NCBI GenBank assembly: GCA_964541025.1
Contig: CAZIOW010000002.1
Location: 1 to 62,391 of the forward strand
Direction of reading: 5' to 3'
Length of the DNA stretch: 62,391 nucleotides
Origin: JAGDXO01 sp964541025
GTDB lineage: Archaea; Thermoplasmatota; Thermoplasmata; Thermoplasmatales; GCA-001856825
Each line of letters begins with the position of its first letter. The first letter of the stretch is position 1. Below the pieces are notes generated by a model. That model was not told the origin of the DNA. It searched no databases and saw only the letters and a list, made by a program, of their open reading frames with translations. Shown in pieces: positions 33,727 through 42,878 of this stretch. The translations under genes and the position numbers were made by a program.

Positions 33727-34784
33727 AAATTATTCATTTCATTTATTATTTTAATTAATTTCAAATTTTCTTCTGCATCGTGCACCCTTATAATATCGGC
33801 CCCATTCATCAGGGATATTGAATTGAATATAAGACTAGATATCGCCCTTTCTTCAACCTTTTCATTCATTATTCTACCAATAAAACCTTTCCTCGAAAGT
33901 CCTATTAGCAGAGGATATCCTATTCTGAATTCCCTTATGAACCTGATGATGTCAAGATTGTCCTCGATCCTCTTTCCAAATCCAATTCCAGGATCAAGAA
34001 TTATTCTATCTTCAATCCCAAATTTCCTAGCCATTAAAATTTTGTTATAGAAAAAACTCAGTATTTCGAGTATAACATTTTCATAATATGGATTGTTTTG
34101 CATATCCTTAAAATTACCTTTCTTATGCATCAATACAAGACCAGATTCATATTTCTTGGTTAGAAATGCCATCTTTTCATCTTCCATCCCTGTCACATCG
34201 TTTATGATATGGGCTCCCATCTCCAGAGATTTCTCTGCTACCTCAGCTCTGTAGGTATCTACTGATACTGTAAGTCCTTTCTGAAGTGCGGCATCAAGAA
34301 CAGGTTTAATTCTCCTCCATTCTTCCTCTGCTCCGACCGGATCGCTCCCCGGTCTTGTGCTTTCTCCACCGATATCCACAATATCAACATTCAATTTTTT
34401 TAATTTTTCAACAGTGTATCCAATATCATTTGGATTAATTCTGCTTCCAGGAAAGAATGAATCAGGAGTTGCATTTAGGATAACCATTATATTTTTCTTT
34501 CTGAAATATAGGTCCCTGTTTGCAACTCTCATTGATGCTCTTATATCACTATTCTGGAAGTCAAGATATTTGATATAATCGCGTATCTCTTCATAACTAT
34601 TAAAGGGTATTATCCTGAAGATTTCAGAATCATATCCTCTTGAATCCAGAACCTTATCCTTTGGGCAGAGCAGGAAATGGCAATAATTTTCTAACCCATC
34701 TTCATTAATCCCGAAAAATCTCCTGATGAAAGACAATTCATGGACGAGATAGAAATTATTCTTCCATGATTGAGAATTGAGCAT
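33723..34784 (-). CDS. folP: Dihydropteroate synthase-like protein with N-terminal extension
   Basis: A 353-residue protein whose C-terminal 255 residues are a complete DHPS barrel: MVILNATPDSFFPGS, DIVDIGGESTRPGSDP, TVSVDTYRAEVAE, HIINDVTGM, LVLMHKKGN, ILDPGIGFGK and LIGLSRKGFIG. DHPS joins p-aminobenzoate to a pterin pyrophosphate. The first 95 residues (up to LYFRKKN) are extra compared with bacterial FolP of about 280 residues; that region has no motif I recognise. It follows DUF424 with a 29-base overlap in an operon with mcm. Whether it makes folate or a methanopterin-like cofactor here cannot be told. Confidence 0.88.
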   Translation of the reverse strand: MLNSQSWKNNFYLVHELSFIRRFFGINEDGLENYCHFLLCPKDKVLDSRGYDSEIFRIIPFNSYEEIRDYIKYLDFQNSDIRASMRVANRDLYFRKKNIMVILNATPDSFFPGSRINPNDIGYTVEKLKKLNVDIVDIGGESTRPGSDPVGAEEEWRRIKPVLDAALQKGLTVSVDTYRAEVAEKSLEMGAHIINDVTGMEDEKMAFLTKKYESGLVLMHKKGNFKDMQNNPYYENVILEILSFFYNKILMARKFGIEDRIILDPGIGFGKRIEDNLDIIRFIREFRIGYPLLIGLSRKGFIGRIMNEKVEERAISSLIFNSISLMNGADIIRVHDAEENLKLIKIINEMNNF

Positions 34785-35055
34785 GTGGAACCCCTTGAAT
34801 CATGAGAACATTGGATGATGAAATGAACCCCATCTCAATCGCCTTTCCAACTGCCCTCTTTCCAACAAGATTGGCAACAGAACAAGTCAGAAAAAGCTCT
34901 ATGAACTGTTCCTCTGTGACAAGCATATCTTTATAAAAGCTTTCAGAAATTTTTATTCTATACTTGCCCTCCCTGAACTCATTTCCCATAAGTTCTTCAT
35001 CTGCAGCAGCCAAAAGAACATCCTGGGGAGTTCTGTAAATCTTTACCCAGATCAC
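34756..35055 (-). CDS. DUF424 family protein
   Basis: A 99-residue archaeal protein of the DUF424 type: the N-terminus IWVKIYRTPQDVLLAAADEEL, then EFREGKYRIKISESFY, the block ANLVGKRAVGKAIEMG and the C-terminal NVLMIQGVPHAQF. The function of this family is unknown. GTG start overlaps the mcm stop as GTGA, so translation is coupled to the helicase. Its 3' end overlaps folP. Identification is from memory of the family pattern. Confidence 0.75.
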   Translation of the reverse strand: MIWVKIYRTPQDVLLAAADEELMGNEFREGKYRIKISESFYKDMLVTEEQFIELFLTCSVANLVGKRAVGKAIEMGFISSSNVLMIQGVPHAQFSIMEE

Positions 35056-37136
35056 CTCCTGTTCACCACCTTGTAATGATCAGTTCTTACCTCCATTATT
35101 TCACCTTTTGAGAGCAGAAGTTTAACTGTTCTTTCCACATCGGCCTCCGCCATTCCTAGTCTTGAAGCCTCCTTAACTATTTTAGTTATTTCTGCCCCCC
35201 TACCGTCAGGGGAAGTACTGTCCAGTTCGGATATTATATCAATGAGTTTCGGCACTGCCTTCCTCTCTTTGCTTGAGACACCTGTCATGAGTGTATCTAT
35301 ATCCGGCACCCCATTTACGACAGTGGTCTGGTTCAAGAAATAATCCATAAGATCTTTTGCCCTTTCCACATCTTCAATGGTGATTCTATCGCTAAGTCTG
35401 ATCCTTGCCGATGCCTCTGATAGCCTTATAATAGCTTCAAGCTGCCTTGGAGTAATAGCTATGGACTCTGACTGATCTCCTGATATCTTTCTTTTCATGA
35501 GGTAATAATTCTTGATCTCCTCCCTTGCTGATGGTGATAGTATAGGATTACAGAACTTTCTAGCGTAAACTATGTACTTTCTCATTAGTTCAGGGTCTAT
35601 GGATGACTTGAATTCTGATTTTTCAGGGTTCTGTCCGCTGGCAAGTTTTTCACCATCAGAATGAACCCTCAGAATATAATCAGCCATATCTCCATCATAT
35701 CTTCCAGGTTTATCAACGAATATGAATATAAGATCGAATCTTGATATTAGGGAAGGAGGAAGGTCGGTCTGTACTACAAACGATTCCTGGTCGTCATATC
35801 TTCCATATTTTGGGTTTGCTGCACCCAGGACAGCGCATCTTGACATGAGCGTTGCATTTATTCCCGCCTTGGCTATCGTAACTGTTTGTTGTTCCATGGC
35901 TTCGTGCATTGCACTTCTATCATCTTTATCCATCTTATCAAGTTCGTCAATTGCAGCAAGGCCACCATCAGCAAGAACCAGTGTTCCCGCTTCCAGTGTC
36001 CACCGACCCTCTGAAAAATCATCCTTTACTGCTGCGGCGGTAAGACCAGCAGCAGAGCTTCCCTTGCCTGATGTGTAAATTGATTTTGGTGCTACATTAA
36101 CAGCATATCTTAAGAGTTGACTCTTGGCAGTTCCAGGATCCCCAAAAAGCAATATATGTATCTCTCCCCTAACTGTTGTACCATCCTCAAATCTCTTTCT
36201 TACGCCACCAAACAACTGAAGGACAATGGCCTCTTTGACCTTTTCTACACCATATATGGTTGGAGCTATACTCTTTACAAGTTTTTCATAAGCATCTGGT
36301 TCATTTGCAAATTTTTTAATGAATTCCTCCTCTTCCTCACTAATCTCAACTTCCTCATATTCTGTCGATTCCTTTTCCATGTACAGTCCTTCCAGGAAAA
36401 TTTCAAATTGGGTTGTTGGGACGGGGCCCATCATCTTCTGCTTTCCTTTCAAAATACCTGAAACCATTACTCTGTCGCCCGGATTAAATTTTCCACAGAG
36501 ATCATCAGCCAGATGGATTACCAGTTTAGCAGGCTGTGACGCACCTCTGAGAAGTTCAGGTTTTTCCTGTATTTCTATTGTTTGGGTATCGGTGAATATA
36601 CTTTTCTCTGGTACAAAAGAAAATTTTATCTTATCATCCTTGCTCTTTCCACATATATTACAAGAAAATGGCTCGATAAGCCTCATTCCATCCTGGGGAT
36701 AAAGGTCAATATCTCCCTTATATGAACATTTGTAGGCTGCCATAATGATAGTTGGTATCACCTCAGTGGCCCTCTTGACAATTCCATCCACAAGAATGAA
36801 TTTATTGAGGTCATCACTTCTCAAGTCCCTTATATTCTTTTTTAAATCAGGAAGTTTTGATGATATTCTAATGGTAATTTTATTTTCCCTTCTGCTCTTG
36901 AATTCTTCTGGAATAAACTCAGAATAAAGCTCCTGCCTGAGCAGGTCAATATACCTGTCAGGCTGGTTTATGAAATTCAGGGCAAAGTCTCTATTTATCT
37001 CATCAAGTTCTTCATATTTTATCACAAGTGATCTTTCCCTCGGAAACTGAGAAATTATTCTTGAAATCTCCAATGCTTTATCTGTAAGAAGTTCATTCCA
37101 TATTAATCTGATTTCTTCATCCCTGAACTCTCTCAT
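35052..37136 (-). CDS. mcm: Replicative helicase MCM
   Basis: A 694-residue MCM protein. The N-terminal part has the OB-fold and zinc cysteines (CSYKGD..., CNICGKS). The AAA+ domain carries Walker A GDPGTAKSQLLRY near residue 331, sensor and presensor features, Walker B LADGGLAAIDELDKM and the arginine finger SLISRFDLIF. The C-terminal winged helix begins about residue 625. It unwinds DNA ahead of the replisome as a hexamer. No intein. First gene of mcm-DUF424-folP. Confidence 0.97.
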   Translation of the reverse strand: MREFRDEEIRLIWNELLTDKALEISRIISQFPRERSLVIKYEELDEINRDFALNFINQPDRYIDLLRQELYSEFIPEEFKSRRENKITIRISSKLPDLKKNIRDLRSDDLNKFILVDGIVKRATEVIPTIIMAAYKCSYKGDIDLYPQDGMRLIEPFSCNICGKSKDDKIKFSFVPEKSIFTDTQTIEIQEKPELLRGASQPAKLVIHLADDLCGKFNPGDRVMVSGILKGKQKMMGPVPTTQFEIFLEGLYMEKESTEYEEVEISEEEEEFIKKFANEPDAYEKLVKSIAPTIYGVEKVKEAIVLQLFGGVRKRFEDGTTVRGEIHILLFGDPGTAKSQLLRYAVNVAPKSIYTSGKGSSAAGLTAAAVKDDFSEGRWTLEAGTLVLADGGLAAIDELDKMDKDDRSAMHEAMEQQTVTIAKAGINATLMSRCAVLGAANPKYGRYDDQESFVVQTDLPPSLISRFDLIFIFVDKPGRYDGDMADYILRVHSDGEKLASGQNPEKSEFKSSIDPELMRKYIVYARKFCNPILSPSAREEIKNYYLMKRKISGDQSESIAITPRQLEAIIRLSEASARIRLSDRITIEDVERAKDLMDYFLNQTTVVNGVPDIDTLMTGVSSKERKAVPKLIDIISELDSTSPDGRGAEITKIVKEASRLGMAEADVERTVKLLLSKGEIMEVRTDHYKVVNRR

Positions 37137-37328
37137 TTTACATGGATAAGCCTGTGATATTTTAGGTTTCGTTTTCTCTTATAGTATATACGACATATAT
37201 TTTAAAAGAGGGAACTGACTTTTGTATTCTAGTAACTAATTTAAGACTGGGGAATGATGTACGCAACCTTGACAATGTGAAATTATATTTAAGGATGATT
37301 TTGTCTATTCAGATATGTTATAGGTAAA

Positions 37329-37340
37329 ACTTTTATACAA
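37329..37340 (+). promoter_or_regulatory. TATA-like box for the STAND regulator gene
   Basis: ACTTTTATACAA is centred about 24 bases before the GTG at 37359, placing the transcription start at the initiation codon. Confidence 0.45.
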
Positions 37341-37358
37341 TAAGAAATTTTAATCGCA

Positions 37359-39833
37359 GTGAAAAGCCCAGACCCTAACTCTATTTTGAAAGTCATTTCA
37401 GATGACAGATGTATTGAAATAATTAAAATCATTACGATGGAGGCGTCATATTCTAAAGAGATTGCCGGGATTTTGAATATTAAAGAATCAAGGGTTTCTG
37501 AGAAAATGAGAATTCTTAAGGAAGCTGGGTTCGTGGATGAGGAATGGAGAAAGTTAAATGGGAAAATGGTAAAGTATTTTAAACCCGGAATAACATATTT
37601 AAAAATAACATTCTCAAATGGTAATGTCGATTTAAAAGTAGCAAAGAAAGGTCACGCTGAAGAAATTAGAATGGAACCTCTTCAGGACGATATTCCTCCC
37701 GTTGATTATTTCGTTGGAAGAAAAAGGGAATTGGAATTCCTGAATGAACACAAGAGGGTGTTTGTTGCCGGAATACCAGGCATAGGGAAAACAACAGTGG
37801 TTTCAAAGTATGTTTCACAAGGAATGCAAAAAACATTTTGGCACGAAATTAGGGAGGTCGATACTCTCAAACATGTTCTCTCAAAAATAGCAATATTTCT
37901 AGAGTATAATGGAAGGTCTAAACTTCAGGAGGCAATGAAGAATGAAAGGGATAGGCGTACGCAAATTAACTTAGCACTATCATCACTAAGAGATTTGGAT
38001 GCAACTGTAGTGTTTGATGACATACAGAATTGCAGAGACCCTGATCTAATGAATATGATAGTGCATTTTACTAGATCGGTACCAGAGCTTCATATAATCA
38101 TTATAGGCAGACAGTTAAATCAGTCATTCAATATGGCTGTAAATGCAATTACAATTGGAGAACTAGAAAGGGAAGATGTATACAAATTTCTTGGAAATTT
38201 AAAGGAATCAAGAAAAATATACAATCGAATAGGAGGATTCCCTCTTTTGCTGAAACTTGTAAAGGAAAACAATACAAAAATAAATAATAGTGACTTTCCC
38301 GATTCCTTTAAAAAATACATTGTGGAAGGTATTTTGCCACAACTCGAACAACATATGAGGTATACTATTGAGAAGATATCATTTATCAGAGGTTGGATAG
38401 ATTTAAAGGAGGCCCAGCTACTATTTGGGAAATTTCAAGTGTCAGAATTATTGAGGGCTGAGGAGATGGGACTATTAAAGATAGATAGGAATACCATTAA
38501 GCTCAATGATCTGGTAAGGGAATCTATCTATTCCAATGCAGCTAATAAACAGGATACTCATTTCGCAATAGCAAAATATTATATCTCGATGGGTGATGGA
38601 AGAAGTGTAATAGAAGGGCTATACCATCTGGCCAGATCAGGGAGATACTCTGATCTTCTCAATCTCATTGATGCAAATTTTGTGAAACTATCTAATGAAG
38701 GGTTTATAAGTAATCTGAAGCAGGAACTTATAGATATACAGGATAACTTAGAAATATGTGATATAAAATCTTGGATTCTTCAATGGATAGGTAGGATTTA
38801 TCTTAATGAAAGAAAATATGACAGCTCACTTGATTATTTATCAAAAGCGAGGCGATGTCCGCATGATAATGAGCTTGAAATAGAATTACTTCAGCGGGAA
38901 GCTGCCGTATTTCAATTTATGGGAAAGTTAGAAATGAGTGAATCAAAATATGTAGCTGCTATTAAACTGGGTGAAATAACAGGAAGCAATAAATTACCAC
39001 GCCTAATGGCAGCCTTAGGATACCTATTATTTTTTATGGGGAGACTTGCGGAAGCAAAAGAGCTCCTTTCCAAAAGTATAAGGCTCAGTAAATCATCGAA
39101 TGATGAGAGGACATATTATAGCGGAATATTTTCCCTTGCAAAATTAAATTTTCTGATGGGAAATATGAAAGAGGCAAATTCTTTGAATGACTCTGCGGCA
39201 GATGGATTTTTAAAAATGAATTTCTATATGGGATATGCCGCCACACTTCAATCAAAAGGAATATTCTATATGACCTACGGCAATCTGAACAAAGCTAAAA
39301 GATGCTTTGAAGAAGTTATCAAGATTATTAAAAATACAGGTTATAGTTATTCAGATAGGGCTTACACTTTTATCCAGTTAGCCATTATAGAAACGTCTTT
39401 AAATAATTTTAAAAAGGCAGATGATTACATTAAAAGGGCAAGGAGATCACTTGATATTTCAAATGACGTTCTTCTGAAAGGTCTCTTATATCTCGGTGAA
39501 GGAATTCTTCTTTCAAGGAAGGAGGTATTTGATAAGGCAGAAAGAAAGCTAAGAAAGTCTATTGAATATATCAGCAGCGATCCCATAACAATGTACAGGG
39601 CAAACAGAGATTTAGGACTATTATTGATTAGAACAGGAAGATATGATGAAGGATTGGAATTATTGGATCAGCATATGAAATTTCTATTGAAATTTGAATA
39701 TTTATCATTCTACAATGAATCCAGGAAAATTATAAGAAGGGAAATAAAACTAGCGAGAATCACGAAAGATAGTAAAGAAAAATATGAATTTAATAAATTA
39801 TCCAACACCATAAAAGGATTGGAAATTCATTGA
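37359..39833 (+). CDS. STAND/NB-ARC-like ATPase with N-terminal HTH and C-terminal TPR repeats
   Basis: An 824-residue three-part protein. Residues about 10-70 form an ArsR-like winged helix (YSKEIAGILNIKESRVSEKMRILKEAG). Residues about 120-380 are a STAND NTPase: FVGRKRELEFLNEH, Walker A VAGIPGIGKTTVVSKYV near 137 and Walker B ATVVFDDIQNC near 217. From about 430 to 800 come helical TPR-like repeats with several YL, AK and LG pairs. The layout matches MalT/AfsR-style signal-sensing regulators and also NLR-like defence ATPases. The GTG start is supported by the TATA box. It overlaps the convergent beta-helix gene by 36 bases. Ligand and target are unknown. Confidence 0.78.
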   Translation: MKSPDPNSILKVISDDRCIEIIKIITMEASYSKEIAGILNIKESRVSEKMRILKEAGFVDEEWRKLNGKMVKYFKPGITYLKITFSNGNVDLKVAKKGHAEEIRMEPLQDDIPPVDYFVGRKRELEFLNEHKRVFVAGIPGIGKTTVVSKYVSQGMQKTFWHEIREVDTLKHVLSKIAIFLEYNGRSKLQEAMKNERDRRTQINLALSSLRDLDATVVFDDIQNCRDPDLMNMIVHFTRSVPELHIIIIGRQLNQSFNMAVNAITIGELEREDVYKFLGNLKESRKIYNRIGGFPLLLKLVKENNTKINNSDFPDSFKKYIVEGILPQLEQHMRYTIEKISFIRGWIDLKEAQLLFGKFQVSELLRAEEMGLLKIDRNTIKLNDLVRESIYSNAANKQDTHFAIAKYYISMGDGRSVIEGLYHLARSGRYSDLLNLIDANFVKLSNEGFISNLKQELIDIQDNLEICDIKSWILQWIGRIYLNERKYDSSLDYLSKARRCPHDNELEIELLQREAAVFQFMGKLEMSESKYVAAIKLGEITGSNKLPRLMAALGYLLFFMGRLAEAKELLSKSIRLSKSSNDERTYYSGIFSLAKLNFLMGNMKEANSLNDSAADGFLKMNFYMGYAATLQSKGIFYMTYGNLNKAKRCFEEVIKIIKNTGYSYSDRAYTFIQLAIIETSLNNFKKADDYIKRARRSLDISNDVLLKGLLYLGEGILLSRKEVFDKAERKLRKSIEYISSDPITMYRANRDLGLLLIRTGRYDEGLELLDQHMKFLLKFEYLSFYNESRKIIRREIKLARITKDSKEKYEFNKLSNTIKGLEIH

Positions 39834-40910
39834 TACGTTTTCGAAGGTGTTTCCAATATATGTTCCATTATATGCATTTGCTACCCAGATACCAATTGCC
39901 TCATCGGATATTGTATTAAACATTACCGTATTGAATTTTGCTATAGGTGGTATTGGAGAAGCAGTCTGAGGAATGTAATTTGCATAAATTGCAATGCCAT
40001 TTGGAGCAGGAGCCAGATTCAGATCTGAAGCGTTGTCAAATGGAGGATTGTTAATCCTTTGAAATCCGCCGAGTTTTACAAAATTGCCTGCTATTTCATT
40101 ACCAATTGCAGATGCCCCAGGTGCCTGTACATTTATGATGATACCATCTTCCAATCCGCCTATCACTGTATTATCCAGAACAACATTATTTACAGCAGAT
40201 GAGAAGGGAAAATCAGCAGCAACAACTATTGTACCAACACTCATTCCTGTTGGACCATTGGGTGTCATAAGGTCTCCAAGAACTATATTGTTGAATACCC
40301 AGTTATTTTCGACACTCATTCCTGGACCCCAAGCTGCTACCACTATTCCGCATCCTCTGGAATCATTTGCCACATAGTTATCAGCTATGAAATTGTTATT
40401 TCCGCTTGAATTCTCATCAGGTACAGGTAGACCAGTTGGGACCAATGATGAACTGCTGTAAACTGATATCCCTCCATCACCAGCACTTCCTGTAATTATA
40501 TTTCCTACTATGTATGAGTTGGAAACTCCATAAAATCCTACCTCCTTGTTATCAGGTATTGCTGGGTCAGGATGCTGAACATTGTCGCTTATATTGCTAT
40601 CTATTATTGAAATTCCGGTGGTATCAACGGCAATCACACCATGATTTGACGCGCCGAAAATGTGTGCATGATATATGAGCACATTAGATATACCTGGTCC
40701 AATGTAAACCCCGAAATCAAAACCTGTTGCATTAATCTGTCCACTTATTATTTCGCCCTGATAAGCTATAACCTTTGCCGTGAGGTTTCCAATTCCGATC
40801 GCTCCTGAGCTAGAAGTTATGGCACTCGATATAGATGTTGCAGTAAATAAAGCCATAGTTACGACAATAGTTGCTAATATTAGCGCAGAAATTCTTTTTT
40901 TGTTTCTCAT
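39798..40910 (-). CDS. Secreted right-handed beta-helix protein
   Basis: A 370-residue protein with an N-terminal signal or anchor: basic MRNKKR then a hydrophobic stretch to about residue 30 ending SISSAI. The rest is made of short strands rich in Asn, Gly and Val (ISIIDSNISDNV, YIVGNIITGSAGDGGISVYSSS, NNVVLDNTVIGGLEDGIIINV), the PbH1/NosD pattern of parallel beta-helices that often bind or cleave polysaccharide. No catalytic residues can be named. The Asn-x-Thr/Ser sites suggest glycosylation. A palindromic operator candidate precedes it. Its end overlaps the STAND gene end. Confidence 0.75.
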   Translation of the reverse strand: MRNKKRISALILATIVVTMALFTATSISSAITSSSGAIGIGNLTAKVIAYQGEIISGQINATGFDFGVYIGPGISNVLIYHAHIFGASNHGVIAVDTTGISIIDSNISDNVQHPDPAIPDNKEVGFYGVSNSYIVGNIITGSAGDGGISVYSSSSLVPTGLPVPDENSSGNNNFIADNYVANDSRGCGIVVAAWGPGMSVENNWVFNNIVLGDLMTPNGPTGMSVGTIVVAADFPFSSAVNNVVLDNTVIGGLEDGIIINVQAPGASAIGNEIAGNFVKLGGFQRINNPPFDNASDLNLAPAPNGIAIYANYIPQTASPIPPIAKFNTVMFNTISDEAIGIWVANAYNGTYIGNTFENVSMNFQSFYGVG

Positions 40911-40943
40911 AATTATTCATAATTACCAAGTAATTAAGATGTA

Positions 40944-40966
40944 GTTTTACGTAAATTTCGTAAAAC
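40944..40966 (-). promoter_or_regulatory. Perfect 8-bp inverted repeat, operator candidate of the beta-helix gene
   Basis: GTTTTACG and CGTAAAAC flank a 7-base spacer. The palindrome lies 34-56 bases before the ATG at 40910, just downstream of a minus-strand TATA-like GCTTATAATTAAT (about 40972-40984), so it covers the expected transcription start. That is the classic place for a repressor such as a winged-helix dimer. Confidence 0.55.
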
Positions 40967-40971
40967 CAGTA

Positions 40972-40984
40972 TTAATTATAAGCT
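40972..40984 (-). promoter_or_regulatory. TATA-like box for the beta-helix gene
   Basis: Minus-strand GCTTATAATTAAT predicts transcription starting near 40953, inside the palindrome at 40944-40966. Confidence 0.4.
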
Positions 40985-41401
40985 AAAGTCCATGAATTTT
41001 TTGGAAAGACCTAAAATTAAGACTGAGGCTTTTTTAGAAAATCTTCAATTCTAACGTTAATAATAAAAATAGCTGGGGTAACAGTATTGATTTTTATGAT
41101 ACTGGATTTTTGTATTTTTCTTAATGATAGGGGAAGAATATTATTGTAACTCACAAACGCAACTCCATGATAAAAGGAAATTTAAAAGGTTGAAACGATA
41201 AATTTCAAAATATCAGGCATCCGGACACCTTTTAACTTTGCAATAATTTTCGGGATGGCCAACATAGCAAATGGAAATTATTTTCTTAGTTTCTTTGTTC
41301 CTAAATAGGTTTCAGTCCTATTAAGAATGCAGTTAGGTGCTTCTAAATAAAAGAAATGAAACAACCCATATATCAAACAACTAGAAATCAGACCTTAGAA
41401 A
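40985..41401. other. AT-rich intergenic region without a recognised gene
   Basis: About 420 bases between the beta-helix promoter and the tRNA-Gly promoter hold no convincing ORF or RNA. One short inverted repeat, AATAGG and CCTATT around a 7-base spacer (41304-41322), is visible. A stretch of oligo-A/T is spread throughout. The region may be a remnant of earlier insertions next to the tRNA. Confidence 0.5.
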
Positions 41402-41412
41402 CTTTTATGTAA
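41402..41412 (+). promoter_or_regulatory. TATA-like box for tRNA-Gly
   Basis: CTTTTATGTAA lies about 33 bases before the mature tRNA 5' end, a normal archaeal tRNA promoter distance. Confidence 0.4.
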
Positions 41413-41439
41413 GGGTTATTAATGCGTATTCCTGGATAG

Positions 41440-41512
41440 GCAGGTGTTGTGTAGCCTGGTAGCACAAAGGCCTTCCAAGCCTTTAGCCCGGGTTCAAATC
41501 CCGGCACCTGCA
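41440..41512 (+). tRNA. tRNA-Gly (TCC)
   Basis: A 73-base tRNA: acceptor GCAGGTG/CACCTGC with discriminator A at 41512, D-arm GTGT-AGCCTGGTA-GCAC, anticodon stem-loop AAGGC-CTTCCAA-GCCTT giving anticodon TCC, and T-arm CGGGTTCAAATCCCG. No intron, CCA not encoded. A TnpB element follows about 60 bases later. Confidence 0.96.
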
Positions 41513-41522
41513 TTCGATAAAT

Positions 41523-41540
41523 AATTCTTAATTTTTTATA
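41523..41540 (+). terminator. T-rich terminator candidate after tRNA-Gly
   Basis: AATTCTTAATTTTTTATA begins ten bases after the tRNA 3' end. Confidence 0.35.
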
Positions 41541-41572
41541 GGAGAGTTAGGAGTCTGGGGAAAGCAGTAAAA

Positions 41573-41592
41573 CTCCGACCTTCAGGGAGGAG
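41573..41592 (+). repeat. Left-end hairpin candidate of the tnpB element
   Basis: CTCCGACCTTCAGGGAGGAG can pair CTCC with GGAG around a ten-to-twelve-base loop, the form of an IS605 subterminal hairpin. Confidence 0.45.
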
Positions 41593-41648
41593 ATACACGG
41601 ATTTCCTCAATAGAAAAGCTTATAATTTTAATATCATTTTTATAATAA

Positions 41649-42878
41649 ATGATTACAGCTACCAGGGTTAAATTGTATCCAAATGAGAACCAAAGAATAC
41701 TTCTTGAAAAGCATTTTGGCAGCTGTCGATTCGTCTATAATTACTTCCTCAAGAAGAGGGATGAATATTACATAACGCACAAAGATGCGGAAAAATCATC
41801 ACTGAATTATCTCGATACTGCGAAGATGCTTATAGATCTGAAAAAGCAATATCCTTGGCTCTACGAGGTCAATTCACAATCACTGCAGATGTCCTTGCGT
41901 TTTCTTGACAATGCATTCAAGAATTTCTTCCACAGGAATGCAGATCACCCGAAATTCAGGAAGAAAGGAAGAGATAATTACTTAGCCATGCCACAGCACA
42001 TATCTATAAGAGGAAACAGGATATTTTTCCCTAAGTTCAGTGAGGGCATATATTTTAGGGGGTCAAGAGAGAAACTGAAGGAGATAAAGGGCATAAACCA
42101 AATAATAATAACTAAGGACGCTGGAGAATATTTCTGTTCTATATGCTATGAAACTGACAGGGAATTCCCACAGAAGATTGAAGTATCATCAGATAATGCG
42201 GTAGGTATTGACCTTGGCATAGGGAAATTTGCAACATTATCTGATGGTATAGCAATAGAAAATCCAGGAAATATTAATAAAGTGGAAAAGAAATTAAAGA
42301 GGTTACAGAAACAGTTATCAAGGAAGGAGAAGGGATCGAAGAACTCCGAGAAGCAGAGGATAAGAATACAGAGAAAATACTTGAAGCTCAGGAATATGAG
42401 AAGGGACTTTCAGGATAAGGTCTCTACCGCAATAGCCAAGAGGTATGATACCATTATCCTTGAAGACCTTAACATTCAGGGAATGCAAAGAAACCATCAC
42501 ATAGCAAAGAGCATAACAGATGTATCCTTCTATGCGTTCATGAAGAAACTAGAATGGAAGGCCGATAAATATGGCAGGAACATAATAGAGATAGGCAGGT
42601 TCTACCCATCTTCCAAGTTATGTTCAAGGTGTGGAAATATCAAGAGAGACATGAAGCTTTCAGACAGGGTGTATAGATGTGATGTGTGCAAGCTGACAAT
42701 AGATAGGGACCATAACGCATCATTGAACATAAGGAAGATGGGATTGATAAAGGTAGGGCTGGTGCAGTCCGAATCCACGCCTGTGGAGACTGCAACTTCA
42801 GGCCTGTATGGCATATACCCATACAGGCAGAAGTCAGTCTTTGAATCAGGAAGCTCCGAAGCTTCAGCTGAGGAGTAG
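41649..42878 (+). CDS. tnpB: RNA-guided endonuclease TnpB
   Basis: A 409-residue TnpB, full length. The N-terminal helix-turn region starts TRVKLYPNENQRILLEKHFGSCRFVYN. RuvC residues are intact: Asp in VGIDLGIGKFATLSDG near residue 188, Glu in TIILEDLNIQGM near 273, and Asp in IDRDHNASLNI near 355. The zinc ribbon is complete (CSRCGNIKRDM...YRCDVC). By family knowledge it uses an omega RNA from the element's right end to cut the donor joint and bias retention of the element. Preceded by a TATA-like GCTTATAATTTT. Likely active as a nuclease. Confidence 0.95.
   Translation: MITATRVKLYPNENQRILLEKHFGSCRFVYNYFLKKRDEYYITHKDAEKSSLNYLDTAKMLIDLKKQYPWLYEVNSQSLQMSLRFLDNAFKNFFHRNADHPKFRKKGRDNYLAMPQHISIRGNRIFFPKFSEGIYFRGSREKLKEIKGINQIIITKDAGEYFCSICYETDREFPQKIEVSSDNAVGIDLGIGKFATLSDGIAIENPGNINKVEKKLKRLQKQLSRKEKGSKNSEKQRIRIQRKYLKLRNMRRDFQDKVSTAIAKRYDTIILEDLNIQGMQRNHHIAKSITDVSFYAFMKKLEWKADKYGRNIIEIGRFYPSSKLCSRCGNIKRDMKLSDRVYRCDVCKLTIDRDHNASLNIRKMGLIKVGLVQSESTPVETATSGLYGIYPYRQKSVFESGSSEASAEE

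Noticed and set aside
37137..37358. Origin of replication near mcm
   Set aside because: No orc1/cdc6 gene, no repeated origin-recognition boxes; only promoters for the two divergent genes are seen.
41304..41322. AATAGG-7-CCTATT repeat with a CRISPR-repeat-like wording (GTTTCAGTCC)
   Set aside because: It occurs once, no second copy at spacer distance, and no cas gene in the window.
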